This document shows, piece by piece, positions 5,773 to 12,357 of a stretch of DNA of 12,357 nt. How positions within the stretch are numbered: the stretch's first letter is position 1; every line of letters starts with the position of its first letter. The stretch is from an uncultured Blautia sp. GTDB taxonomy: Bacteria; Bacillota; Clostridia; Lachnospirales; Lachnospiraceae. Made by a program: the position numbers and the translations under genes. The stretch is from NCBI GenBank assembly GCA_934426285.1, contig CAKRYE010000056.1, forward strand, positions 1 to 12,357. Direction: 5' to 3'. The notes under the pieces were generated by a model. The model saw nothing but the letters and a program-made list of their open reading frames with translations. It ran no database searches and had not been told where the DNA came from.

Positions 5773-7143
5773 CTCTTTCCCCCTGCAATAAACTCTATAT
5801 ATCCATATGCTCCCACCCATCAGCAAATAATACCCTGCAATCTGCCAGATCTGGGGTTTTCCTCCCACCCAGGTACAAAATGGAAGCTTTCCGGCAGCTA
5901 TACATATCCATTCATAGGCCCCAAGCACCACCCTGCCCGGAATAGCTGCCAGCCAGGATGCCCTCAGGCTGAAAAGTCCTAGCAAAGCTGCTGCAGTTCC
6001 ACTTCCCAGCACTACTCCCACTGTAGGGAGTACCAGTAAATTCAGAAAAATCCCTATCACCGACACTTCCCCATAAAACCACAGCACAATGGGAAGTGTG
6101 GTAAGCTGCACTACCACAGATGCCAGAAAGCTTTGCCGGAACTTTCCGCCTGTACTTTTCCTTTTTTCTGCTCTTTCCATCCCTTCCCATATCAGTGGCC
6201 ATATACATCCAACTCCTGTCACAGCACCAAAAGACAACAAAAATCCACCGTCCAGCATATATGCCGGACTTTCCACAAGGATCAGGATTGCAGCCACAGC
6301 CATACCTGTGGGCAGATCATAAATCCGTCCGGCAATCTTCGCTCCTACAGACAGCAAAAACATGGTCACAGCTCTCATGGTGGAGACTCCGCCTCCTGTC
6401 ATCATTCCATACTGAAGCATAATGACCAGCGCCAGCATCCCGGCAGGCCAGATTCCCAGGCCTATCCATTTCAGGAAATTATAAAGCCCCAGCCCCAACA
6501 GGCTGATGTGCAGTCCCGAAATAGCCAGAATATGAATGATCCCTCCCATCTGGTAACGCATTTTCAGTTCCGGATCCAGATTGGTCTTGTCTCCCAGAAC
6601 AATCGCTTCAAAAGTTCCTGCCTCACTGCCGCAGACGCTTTCCAGTATCTCTGCAAATCTTTCTCTCAGCCTGATCAAAAACTGTCCATATGCAGAATGG
6701 GTCCGGGACTGCTTCTTTATTACTGCTTTTTTCAATACATAATAAATATGTCTGCAGGCATTGTAATTTTTACTGTTAAATTCACCGGGATTACGCGGAC
6801 CTTCTATTTCCTCCAGCTTTCCGGACACCAAAATCATACTTCCTGCCTTTGGCAAATCACCGGGAAGCTTCTTATCTTTCATATAAACTTTTACTTCATC
6901 AATGGAAACTTTTTCAGAATTGTAAATAAGATATGTATTTCTCAGATATATGGATTGATAATTTTCATTTTCCTGGCACCTGACCACCTCCCCGCAGATG
7001 GTGGATTCCGGGTGCTTTTTAATCCATGTCTGTACAGATTCCGGCAGAGGATTTCCACTTGTCATGGAAAACCCCAGCCAGTCTGTCACACACAGAAAAA
7101 CAACCAGAAGCAGGCACAGGATACAGACAGGCCGTCTCCTCAT
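5758..7143 (-). CDS. comEC: ComEC/Rec2 DNA uptake channel, truncated after the membrane domain
   Basis: ComEC forms the inner-membrane channel that imports single-stranded DNA in transformation. Seen here: an N-terminal membrane segment (about 5-25), an OB-like DUF4131 region (about 45-140) and the Competence domain with HILAISGLHISLLG (204-217), PAYMLDGGFLLSF (293-305) and many hydrophobic helices up to about 450. Full-length relatives usually have 700-800 residues with a C-terminal metallo-beta-lactamase domain carrying a DVGQGD motif. This protein stops at 461, just after the last helix, and no frame beyond the stop continues the domain. The start ATG follows AAGGAGG by 6 nt and lies 11 bp after the GerMN gene, so it belongs to that operon. 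The truncation coincides with the island edge. The protein may be non-functional in DNA uptake. Naturally short ComEC forms exist and cannot be excluded. Confidence 0.88.
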   Translation of the reverse strand: MRRRPVCILCLLLVVFLCVTDWLGFSMTSGNPLPESVQTWIKKHPESTICGEVVRCQENENYQSIYLRNTYLIYNSEKVSIDEVKVYMKDKKLPGDLPKAGSMILVSGKLEEIEGPRNPGEFNSKNYNACRHIYYVLKKAVIKKQSRTHSAYGQFLIRLRERFAEILESVCGSEAGTFEAIVLGDKTNLDPELKMRYQMGGIIHILAISGLHISLLGLGLYNFLKWIGLGIWPAGMLALVIMLQYGMMTGGGVSTMRAVTMFLLSVGAKIAGRIYDLPTGMAVAAILILVESPAYMLDGGFLLSFGAVTGVGCIWPLIWEGMERAEKRKSTGGKFRQSFLASVVVQLTTLPIVLWFYGEVSVIGIFLNLLVLPTVGVVLGSGTAAALLGLFSLRASWLAAIPGRVVLGAYEWICIAAGKLPFCTWVGGKPQIWQIAGYYLLMGGSIWIYRVYCRGKENFIS

Positions 7144-7154
7144 TGCATGCCTCC

Positions 7155-8102
7155 TTATTTTGTCTCTTTTTCATCAGCTACAAGCTTGTCATTTCTCTCA
7201 TAAAAACGATACAGAGCCATTTTCTGGCCAAAAGTATCTAATTTTTCTTTTTCCCCCACAGTAATCTGCACTTTATCTGCATCCACTGCATCCAACAGAG
7301 AATTCACCACTGAATATACCGGAATCTTCTCTGACACATCCAGCGCATAGGAAGAAAACACCTGATCAAATGCCACATAGCATACTCCGTCTGCAATGGT
7401 TACATTCAGAAGCTCTGTATTCTCCGGAATTGTAGGATAATGTCCTTTTTCCATAGGTCCCTTCATCAGCTGTTCCAGAATGATCCGTTCCCTTGGAATT
7501 GTACGCTTATATCGCACAGTTCTCTGTTCTTTCACCAGATGAGTTCCTTCCTTATCTGTAAAATACAGAGTAAACGTATTGCTGCAATAGGCATCCGGCT
7601 CATTTCCTGTAAATTCTGCAAAGGTATCCTCAGTCATATCTCCCACCGGATTTCCTCTGGAATCCAAAAGTTCTTCGTTCTCTACAGTAAAACGCACTGC
7701 TGTGATCCCGGGCACCTGCAGAAAAGACTTTACTACTCCCGCACGCACCAGAATTTCCCTTGCAGTACTCATATCCTTGTAGCTGTTGTTAAAATTCACT
7801 ACCAGAACAGGAGCTTCCACACTGTAGTTCATCTGAAGTTCATCCGGCAGAAGACTTATAGCTTCTTTTCCGGACTCTTTGTTATTCATCCGCTGCATCA
7901 TATCTTTCAACATATACTCTGCCGTACTTTCCTCCGGCGTATAAGCTTCCCTGACCAGGGCCGTCTCATCCCCATTAATATCATACAGATAGTATTCGGC
8001 AGCATTCTTTTTATCCTGATCCTCCTGTACCTCTACAGAGCATCCTGTGAAAAGGGTTCCAAGCAACAGTACAGCAAAAATCCCGTAAATCAATCTCTTC
8101 AC
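7155..8102 (-). CDS. GerMN-domain lipoprotein
   Basis: A 315-residue exported lipoprotein. The signal peptide MKRLIYGIFAVLLLGTLFTGC ends in a lipobox with Cys21 as lipidation site. Two related GerMN-type units follow, around residues 60-160 (EYMLKDMM, then VLVVNFNNSYKDM) and 180-295 (TLYFTDKEGTHL, LEQLMKGP, then VCYVAFDQVFSS). The second unit fits the typical pattern of a GerMN domain that ends with a conserved 'NSLLD' helix. GerM in Bacillus is a germination and sporulation protein in the cell envelope, but proteins of this family next to two-component kinases may be accessory sensors. Start is GTG at 8102, 7 nt after AGGAGG and 11 bp after the kinase gene. Fourth gene of the com/regulator operon. 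The specific role here is unknown. Confidence 0.85.
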   Translation of the reverse strand: MKRLIYGIFAVLLLGTLFTGCSVEVQEDQDKKNAAEYYLYDINGDETALVREAYTPEESTAEYMLKDMMQRMNNKESGKEAISLLPDELQMNYSVEAPVLVVNFNNSYKDMSTAREILVRAGVVKSFLQVPGITAVRFTVENEELLDSRGNPVGDMTEDTFAEFTGNEPDAYCSNTFTLYFTDKEGTHLVKEQRTVRYKRTIPRERIILEQLMKGPMEKGHYPTIPENTELLNVTIADGVCYVAFDQVFSSYALDVSEKIPVYSVVNSLLDAVDADKVQITVGEKEKLDTFGQKMALYRFYERNDKLVADEKETK

Positions 8103-8113
8103 AACAGCACCTC

Positions 8114-9538
8114 CTAGGACGCAATATAAGACAGAGGAATGCGAACAGAAAAAGTAGTCCCTTCCCCTTCTTTACTGAATACTTTGATTGCTCCGTGATG
8201 CATGGCAATGGCACTTCTTGTGATGGCAAGTCCAAGTCCTGTTCCGCCGATTTCTTTGGAATGGGACTTATCCACACGGTAAAAACGTTCAAAAATCCTC
8301 TCAATACTATCCTCAGGAATTCCCATACCGGAATCTGCCACAGTTACATAAAAATATTTATGATCAGCATCCAGAGATACCCTGACCCATCCATCATCTA
8401 CATTATATTTAATACCATTTTCTACCAGATTGCTGATGGCAAGAGTAAATTTTACTTCATCCACATCTGCCTCCACAGGACGAAAGCAGTCCAGGATCAG
8501 ATCAATATTCCTCTTGTCTGCAATAGGACGTAATCTCTTCAGAATGTCCTCCAGCAGCTGATTGATATCCATATGGGTGATATTCAGATCTGCCGCCTTT
8601 TTATCCATTTTTACCAATGACAGAAGATCTGTGATAATCTTATTCTCCCGGTCAATCTCCGCTGTGATATCTCCCATAAACTCCTGATAAAGCTCCTCCG
8701 GAACTCCCTGCTGTCCCACCAGTGAATCTGCCAGAACCTTCATGGAAGTCAGAGGTGTTTTTAATTCATGAGACACATTTGATACAAACTCCTGACGGGA
8801 TTCATCCAGGATTTTCATCCTGTTTACCATCTTATTGAAAGCATCTGTGATCAGCTCAGTTTCTGTATAATCAGGTACGCTGATAGCATCATCCTGCATA
8901 CCATCCGTAAGATCCTCAATTGCTTTGGTAACTCTTGCCAGTGGTTTTACAAGGATCGTTGACAGCAGCCATGACAGGAAAATAGAAAGCACTACAATAA
9001 TACCAAGCAGCATCATTCCTTTCTGTTCCAGTTCAGCCATCATATCTCCGATCTCAATGGTAGAAATGGTCATCAGCATCACCCCCTGTATCTGCTGCAC
9101 ATCCGGGCTTTGTACAGGGACTGCAACCTCCAGCACTTTACTTTTCAGATCAAAATTGCTTGCTTTTTCTCCTTTAAAGCACTTCACTGCAAGGGAGCTG
9201 AGAAGTGTTTTTCCCTCTTCTGTGTGAAACGTATCTCCTACAATCTTAAAATCCCTGTCTGCCAGAAGGACACGACCATTATAAAGGTCTGCAAACATTT
9301 CCAGCTTAGTATTTACTGTCTGAGAGCCGGTATCATTCAGATAGTTCTCCTTAATGATCAAATTGCACAGAATCTCACTCTGATCCTGCACCGTCTCCGT
9401 AAGCATGGAAACTGCACGATCCTGATAATTATGAAGCATGGTATAGGTCACGATCACGCTGGGTACAATTCCAAGAATAATTAAGATAATCAAAATACGA
9501 AAACGCAGACTTTTGAAAAAATTTGTTCTCTTTTTCAT
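8114..9538 (-). CDS. Sensor histidine kinase (HAMP, HisKA, HATPase_c; PhoR/WalK-like)
   Basis: A 474-residue membrane kinase that autophosphorylates and passes phosphate to the response regulator encoded just before it. Order: membrane segment 1 (about 13-34), extracellular sensor region of about 140 residues with a Cache/PAS-like strand pattern (DRDFKIVGDTF, then VAVPVQ), membrane segment 2 (about 176-197), HAMP (198-245), H-box SNVSHELKTPLTS with His257, N-box SNLVENGIKY (369-378), G1 DSGMGIP (402-408), F-box RIFERFYRVD (414-423), G2 GGTGLGLAI (431-439). All catalytic elements are intact. No cytoplasmic PAS domain separates HAMP from HisKA, unlike classical WalK. GAGG stands upstream of the ATG at 9538. 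A hairpin with T-run between this gene and the regulator gene may lower its expression. The signal is unknown. Confidence 0.93.
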   Translation of the reverse strand: MKKRTNFFKSLRFRILIILIILGIVPSVIVTYTMLHNYQDRAVSMLTETVQDQSEILCNLIIKENYLNDTGSQTVNTKLEMFADLYNGRVLLADRDFKIVGDTFHTEEGKTLLSSLAVKCFKGEKASNFDLKSKVLEVAVPVQSPDVQQIQGVMLMTISTIEIGDMMAELEQKGMMLLGIIVVLSIFLSWLLSTILVKPLARVTKAIEDLTDGMQDDAISVPDYTETELITDAFNKMVNRMKILDESRQEFVSNVSHELKTPLTSMKVLADSLVGQQGVPEELYQEFMGDITAEIDRENKIITDLLSLVKMDKKAADLNITHMDINQLLEDILKRLRPIADKRNIDLILDCFRPVEADVDEVKFTLAISNLVENGIKYNVDDGWVRVSLDADHKYFYVTVADSGMGIPEDSIERIFERFYRVDKSHSKEIGGTGLGLAITRSAIAMHHGAIKVFSKEGEGTTFSVRIPLSYIAS

Positions 9539-9574
9539 TTTGCCTAACCTCGTTCTCTTTTCTCATATTAATTC

Positions 9575-9610
9575 AAAAAGCACAGTAGATAATCAGTTAT
9601 CATACTGTGC
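9575..9610 (-). terminator. Intercistronic hairpin with T-run between regulator and kinase genes
   Basis: Minus strand GCACAGTA...TACTGTGC, with inner arms GATAA/TTATC and one bulged base, gives a long stem (9580-9610), followed directly by TTTTT (9575-9579). It has the form of a Rho-independent terminator but stands 36 bp before the kinase start, inside a likely operon, so partial termination or attenuation is the likely effect. Confidence 0.65.
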
Positions 9611-9636
9611 CAGTTTCTTCATTTCATTCTGACAGA

Positions 9637-10329
9637 TCATTGTGCCTGAAAATAATATCCCACACCCCATTTGGTATGCACATATTTCGGCTCACTTGGA
9701 TTAGTCTCAATCTTCTCACGAAGGCGACGGATATGTACATCCACAGTACGAACATCTCCCGGATATTCATATCCCCAGACAATATTCAGCAGATTCTCAC
9801 GGCTGTATACTTTATTGGGATTGAATACCAGAAGTTCCAGAACATCAAATTCCTTTGCAGTAAGGTTAATTTCTTTTCCTGCAATAAACACACGCCTTCC
9901 CTCACAGTCCATGCGGAGATCTCCAACCTCAATTGTCTTTGCCTTTTCTTTCTCATCGTGGTCACTTCCGGCACGGCGCATAATGGCTTTAATACGGGCT
10001 TTTACCTCCAGAATATTAAAGGGCTTGGTAATATAATCATCAGCGCCGTATTCCAGACCCAGGATCTTATCCATATCCTCACCCTTGGCAGTAAGCATGA
10101 CAATAGGCACATTGGAGAATTCACGGATCTGCTGACATACCTCCAGACCGTCCATCTTTGGAAGCATCAGATCCAGAAGAATGATATCGTATTTTTTCTC
10201 CTTGGCTTTCTCCACTGCCTCCTCACCGTCATAGGCACAGTCAACCTCCATTCCATCCTGCTCCAGGCTGAAACGGATTCCCTTTACAATCAACTTCTCA
10301 TCGTCTACTACCAAAACTTTCCTGCTCAT
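9637..10329 (-). CDS. OmpR/PhoB-family response regulator (WalR/YycF-like)
   Basis: A 230-residue transcription regulator. The receiver domain (1-120) has the acidic pair Asp9-Asp10, phosphoacceptor Asp53 in LLDLMLP, Thr80 in IVMLTA and Lys102 in TKPFN. The C-terminal winged helix (about 133-228) has LTAKEFDVLELLVFNP, the recognition helix region VRTVDVHIRRLREKIE and the closing hairpin VHTKWGVGYYF. This is the full normal length and layout of the family. The next gene is its kinase. The recognition helix is of the WalR/PhoP class and could bind TGTWAH- or TTAACA-type repeats; a related-looking sequence lies in the comEA promoter. The start ATG at 10329 has AAGGAG 6 nt upstream and lies 10 bp after the ComEA gene, so it is co-transcribed with it. 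The orthology to WalR is not certain, as Clostridia carry many paralogues. Confidence 0.93.
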   Translation of the reverse strand: MSRKVLVVDDEKLIVKGIRFSLEQDGMEVDCAYDGEEAVEKAKEKKYDIILLDLMLPKMDGLEVCQQIREFSNVPIVMLTAKGEDMDKILGLEYGADDYITKPFNILEVKARIKAIMRRAGSDHDEKEKAKTIEVGDLRMDCEGRRVFIAGKEINLTAKEFDVLELLVFNPNKVYSRENLLNIVWGYEYPGDVRTVDVHIRRLREKIETNPSEPKYVHTKWGVGYYFQAQ

Positions 10330-10339
10330 CAGCTTCTCC

Positions 10340-11113
10340 TTATCCTACTACTATGTCATCTTTTATCTTTTCAAATGTACCTTCCTTGATGCCCGATACA
10401 TTCATAATGTCCTCAATTGTTGCAAATGGTCCATTCTCTTCCCGATAGGCAATGATCGCCTTCGCTCTGGTATCCCCGATTCCACTTAACGTGGTCAGAC
10501 CTGACTCATCCGCTGTATTTATGTTAACCTTTCCATTCTGATCTAGACCTTCGCCTGTCACAGTACCTCCGGCTGTTTCCTGAATCTGTCCGGTTCCGTC
10601 AGCACCCTGCCCTGGCTTCAGATCCATCTGTGCCTGCTCCTCCCGGGTCAGTATATAAATCTGTTCCCCATCTGTGAGAATACCGGCACGATTTACACAG
10701 GTCTGCGCAGCCTCCGGTAAAAATCCACCGGCAGCTTCTATTGCCTGGAAAACCCGGCTTCCCTCTTCAAACTGAAACACACCCGGATTCACCACTGCTC
10801 CACAAACATCCACATATATCTTACTTTTTTCCGGTTCCTCCTGCTGAGAAACCTCTGTAGCTTCTGTCTCAGATTCCCGGACCTGTTCTTTTTCAGAATG
10901 CTTTTCCTTTTTATCAGCTTCCGTCTGCTGTTCCTGTCCTTCGGAGTTTGCTTTCTGCGCTTCCTCAGCATCTACCTCAGCCTTTGCCTCCTGAAATCCA
11001 TCGATGAGAAACTGTGCTTCTTTATTTTTACATCCTGTCAGAGCTGTAAAAATCAGAAATAACACTGCCATCATCAGACAGCACAGACGTTTTTGATTTC
11101 TGTTTTTCCACAA
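10340..11113 (-). CDS. comEA: ComEA-like DNA receptor lipoprotein (SLBB + helix-hairpin-helix), TTG start
   Basis: A 257-residue surface protein. The signal peptide ends in LTGC with Cys28 as likely lipidation site. Residues about 45-97 are a Glu/Gln/Lys-rich flexible linker, followed by an SLBB domain (about 99-156, IYVDVCGAVVNPGVF). The C-terminal double helix-hairpin-helix (about 195-257, VNINTADESGLTTLSGIG, then DIMNVSGIKEGTF) binds double-stranded DNA in transformation. The start chosen is TTG at 11113, 8 nt after GGGGAGG. An in-frame ATG at 11155 would add 14 residues, has no ribosome binding site, and lies only about 7 nt from the expected transcription start. Classical ComEA has a membrane anchor; here a lipoprotein anchor seems to replace it. 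It is the first gene of the operon leading to comEC. Confidence 0.9.
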   Translation of the reverse strand: MWKNRNQKRLCCLMMAVLFLIFTALTGCKNKEAQFLIDGFQEAKAEVDAEEAQKANSEGQEQQTEADKKEKHSEKEQVRESETEATEVSQQEEPEKSKIYVDVCGAVVNPGVFQFEEGSRVFQAIEAAGGFLPEAAQTCVNRAGILTDGEQIYILTREEQAQMDLKPGQGADGTGQIQETAGGTVTGEGLDQNGKVNINTADESGLTTLSGIGDTRAKAIIAYREENGPFATIEDIMNVSGIKEGTFEKIKDDIVVG

Positions 11114-11166
11114 GGTTCTCTCCTCCCCTTTCAAAGTCAGAGTCCCCTTGTCCATAATGCCATACT

Positions 11167-11200
11167 CTATTGTAACGAAATCTTAACGTTTTTACAATAG
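11167..11200. promoter_or_regulatory. 9-bp inverted repeat embracing the comEA promoter
   Basis: CTATTGTAA (11167-11175) and TTACAATAG (11192-11200) are perfect inverted copies 16 bp apart. They cover the -10 and the -35 boxes respectively, so a dimeric regulator bound here would cover the promoter. The two-component regulator encoded in the same operon is one candidate. Confidence 0.5.
11169..11197 (-). promoter_or_regulatory. Sigma-A promoter of the comEA operon
   Basis: Minus strand TTGTAA (11192-11197) and TACAAT (11169-11174) with a 17-bp spacer. Start expected near 11162. No other convincing promoter is seen before the following genes, which fits one long operon. Confidence 0.7.
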
Positions 11201-11254
11201 TAATTTTAAAAAATTCCTGTCACACCCTGCAATAACAGCACCTATTCTTTCCCG

Positions 11255-11689
11255 TCAATTTTCCCACTTAAATATTACAATTCCGGCTATTGCAATAAGC
11301 AATCCCATTACCTTTCGCCATTCAAATGGCTCTTTGTCTACTCCAAACAACCCTGCCAATTCAATTACATAAGCAACTGCCAGCTGAGAAATAACGATCA
11401 ACATTGCTGCCTTTGCAGGTCCAAGTGCTCCCATGCTCTGGATTACTGTAATTGTAATAAACGCTCCGATCACACCACCAAGGAGTGTATATTTATTGTC
11501 CACCTGCCAGAGCGCAGCCACACTTTCCCGTCCTGTAAAAAGCCAGGCCAGAACACAGACTGCAAAAGCTGACAGCTGCACCCAGCCGGTTGATACCCAG
11601 AGACTGGTCTGTTTTGTCACCTCTGTGTTAAAAACACCCTGAATGCTCATCAATGCCCCCGAAATCAATGCCACTATAAATCCCCACAT
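11255..11689 (-). CDS. YdcZ/DUF606-family membrane protein (DMT superfamily, half-size)
   Basis: A 144-residue membrane protein with five predicted helices (about 3-23, 30-50, 66-86, 90-112 and 126-142). The start MWGFIVALISGALMSIQGVFNTEV and the ILGxxGA-like glycine helices match the DUF606/YdcZ group of the drug/metabolite transporter superfamily, small proteins of five helices that probably work as pairs. The substrate is unknown. AGGAGG with 7 nt spacing precedes the ATG. It stands alone: a terminator-like hairpin lies upstream at 11750-11783, and the comEA promoter lies downstream. No clear terminator follows it, so some readthrough into comEA is possible. Base composition fits the chromosomal side. 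Confidence 0.88.
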   Translation of the reverse strand: MWGFIVALISGALMSIQGVFNTEVTKQTSLWVSTGWVQLSAFAVCVLAWLFTGRESVAALWQVDNKYTLLGGVIGAFITITVIQSMGALGPAKAAMLIVISQLAVAYVIELAGLFGVDKEPFEWRKVMGLLIAIAGIVIFKWEN

Positions 11690-11749
11690 AAATCTGCCCT
11701 CCTGGATAATATAATCATTCTGCTTACTCCGATAATCATTTTTATGTCG

Positions 11750-11783
11750 AAAAGAGGCACCGCCGTTTAGCAGTACCTCTTTT
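11750..11783 (-). terminator. Terminator hairpin after the diguanylate cyclase gene
   Basis: AAAAGAGG (11750-11757) and CCTCTTTT (11776-11783) form an 8-bp stem with partly paired interior. The T-run lies in the 3' arm on either strand, so it may work in both directions. It separates the GGDEF gene from the YdcZ gene. Confidence 0.65.
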
Positions 11784-11888
11784 ATTCTTTATTATTAGTT
11801 TATTCTGTTTTGCAAATATTATTCCGACTGATTTTATGCAATGACAGCTAGCATTCACTCCCTGATTGATAACGATATTTTTATTCGG

Positions 11889-12357
11889 TTACAGTTGACT
11901 CGGTTGCATCCGAATAAAATTCGACATCTCCTCCCCGTAAATTACAGCGCTGCAGCCTTTCTGCTTTTTGCTCTGATACATTGCCCTGTCAGCCTTTCTG
12001 TATAACTGATCAAAAGAAACCTCTTCATATCCATCATAAAAACACGCACCCAGACTTATTTCTATGTTCTTCCCCTGCATCTCTATGATATCTATCTGTC
12101 GGATATTTTCAAAAAATCTCTCAAAAAATTTCTCTGCTACCCTTTGTTCCAGCATTCCCGGTATAAACATGGCGAACTCATCACCTCCGAGCCGCAAAAC
12201 CACATCGCTGTCACGACATGTTTTCTGTAGTTTCTCCGCAATGGCTATGATCACCTTATCTCCTACAGAGTGTCCGTAATTGTCATTGATGGATTTAAAT
12301 TTGTCACAGTCGATCAGGCAAAGCAATCCTCCTGTTTTTTCCTTTAAAAATTCAGTA
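11889..12357 (-). CDS. GGDEF diguanylate cyclase, C-terminal part (5' end outside the window)
   Basis: The catalytic domain makes cyclic di-GMP from two GTP. Visible are LIDCDKFKSINDNYGH (metal and substrate binding), the A-site RLGGDEF with intact GGDEF, and the inhibitory I-site RDSD five residues before it, so the enzyme should be active and feedback-inhibited. The end includes DQLYRKADRAMYQSKKQKG, typical of the last helices of the domain, then about 20 extra residues. The frame is open to the window edge: FLKEKTGG precedes the first possible TTG at 12326, and this continues the normal start of a GGDEF domain. The TTG is thus not the start; sensor domains are expected upstream. A terminator lies about 105 bp downstream. 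Confidence 0.93.
   Translation of the reverse strand, partial: TEFLKEKTGGLLCLIDCDKFKSINDNYGHSVGDKVIIAIAEKLQKTCRDSDVVLRLGGDEFAMFIPGMLEQRVAEKFFERFFENIRQIDIIEMQGKNIEISLGACFYDGYEEVSFDQLYRKADRAMYQSKKQKGCSAVIYGEEMSNFIRMQPSQL

Noticed and set aside
6133..7203. 356-residue open frame on the plus strand
   Set aside because: It is antisense to comEC, has low-complexity composition (many His, Gln, Ser, Phe), no ribosome binding site and no domain; a shadow of a GC-richer gene.
7440..8117. 225-residue open frame on the plus strand
   Set aside because: It is antisense to the GerMN lipoprotein gene, with no recognisable domain or ribosome binding site.
9607..10389. 260-residue open frame on the plus strand
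   Set aside because: It is antisense to the response regulator, whose motifs are complete; composition is typical of a shadow frame.

Overview
The window looks like a chromosomal segment of a low-to-moderate GC Gram-positive anaerobe of the Clostridia, most likely Lachnospiraceae-like. This is inferred from the AGGAGG ribosome binding sites, the sigma-A type promoters, the lipoproteins with Gram-positive style linkers and the gene set. All convincing genes lie on the minus strand, so the biological reading order is from high to low coordinates.

Right part (about 5760-12357) is ordinary chromosome. It begins with the C-terminal part of a GGDEF diguanylate cyclase (cut by the window edge), followed by a hairpin terminator and a small YdcZ/DUF606 membrane protein. 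Next comes a compact gene string: a ComEA-like lipoprotein with SLBB and helix-hairpin-helix domains, an OmpR-family response regulator, its HAMP/HisKA sensor kinase, a GerMN lipoprotein and ComEC. Gaps are 10-12 bp except between regulator and kinase, where a strong hairpin with a T-run may act as an attenuator. ComEA and ComEC are the DNA receptor and the membrane channel of natural transformation.

ComEC stops at 461 residues, right after its membrane domain and without the usual C-terminal metallo-beta-lactamase domain. The stop codon lies in a perfect 7-bp inverted repeat with a 5-bp spacer (5754-5772). Beyond it the sequence becomes AT-rich and accessory in character. I read this as the junction of an integrated mobile island that interrupts comEC. 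The rest of the island, its integrase and the comEC 3' end would lie left of position 1.

The island part (1 to about 5760) starts at the junction with a 500-bp gene-free end region. It carries two tandem arrays of 11-bp direct repeats and a third family of TTACCA repeats, which look like binding sites for a recombinase and its accessory factors. After a leader terminator come a small unknown gene, a ribbon-helix-helix regulator with a near-ideal promoter containing a palindrome, then a four-gene restriction operon: regulator, C5-cytosine DNA methyltransferase, PmeII-like restriction endonuclease with a C-terminal winged helix, and a 747-residue ABC-type ATPase with a CxxC motif. The methyltransferase has no ATG/GTG/TTG start that keeps its SAM-binding motif. 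The only well-placed start is an ATT codon overlapping the regulator's stop codon. The far left end (1-272) holds a series of inverted repeats that could be an origin of transfer or another cis-acting site of the island.
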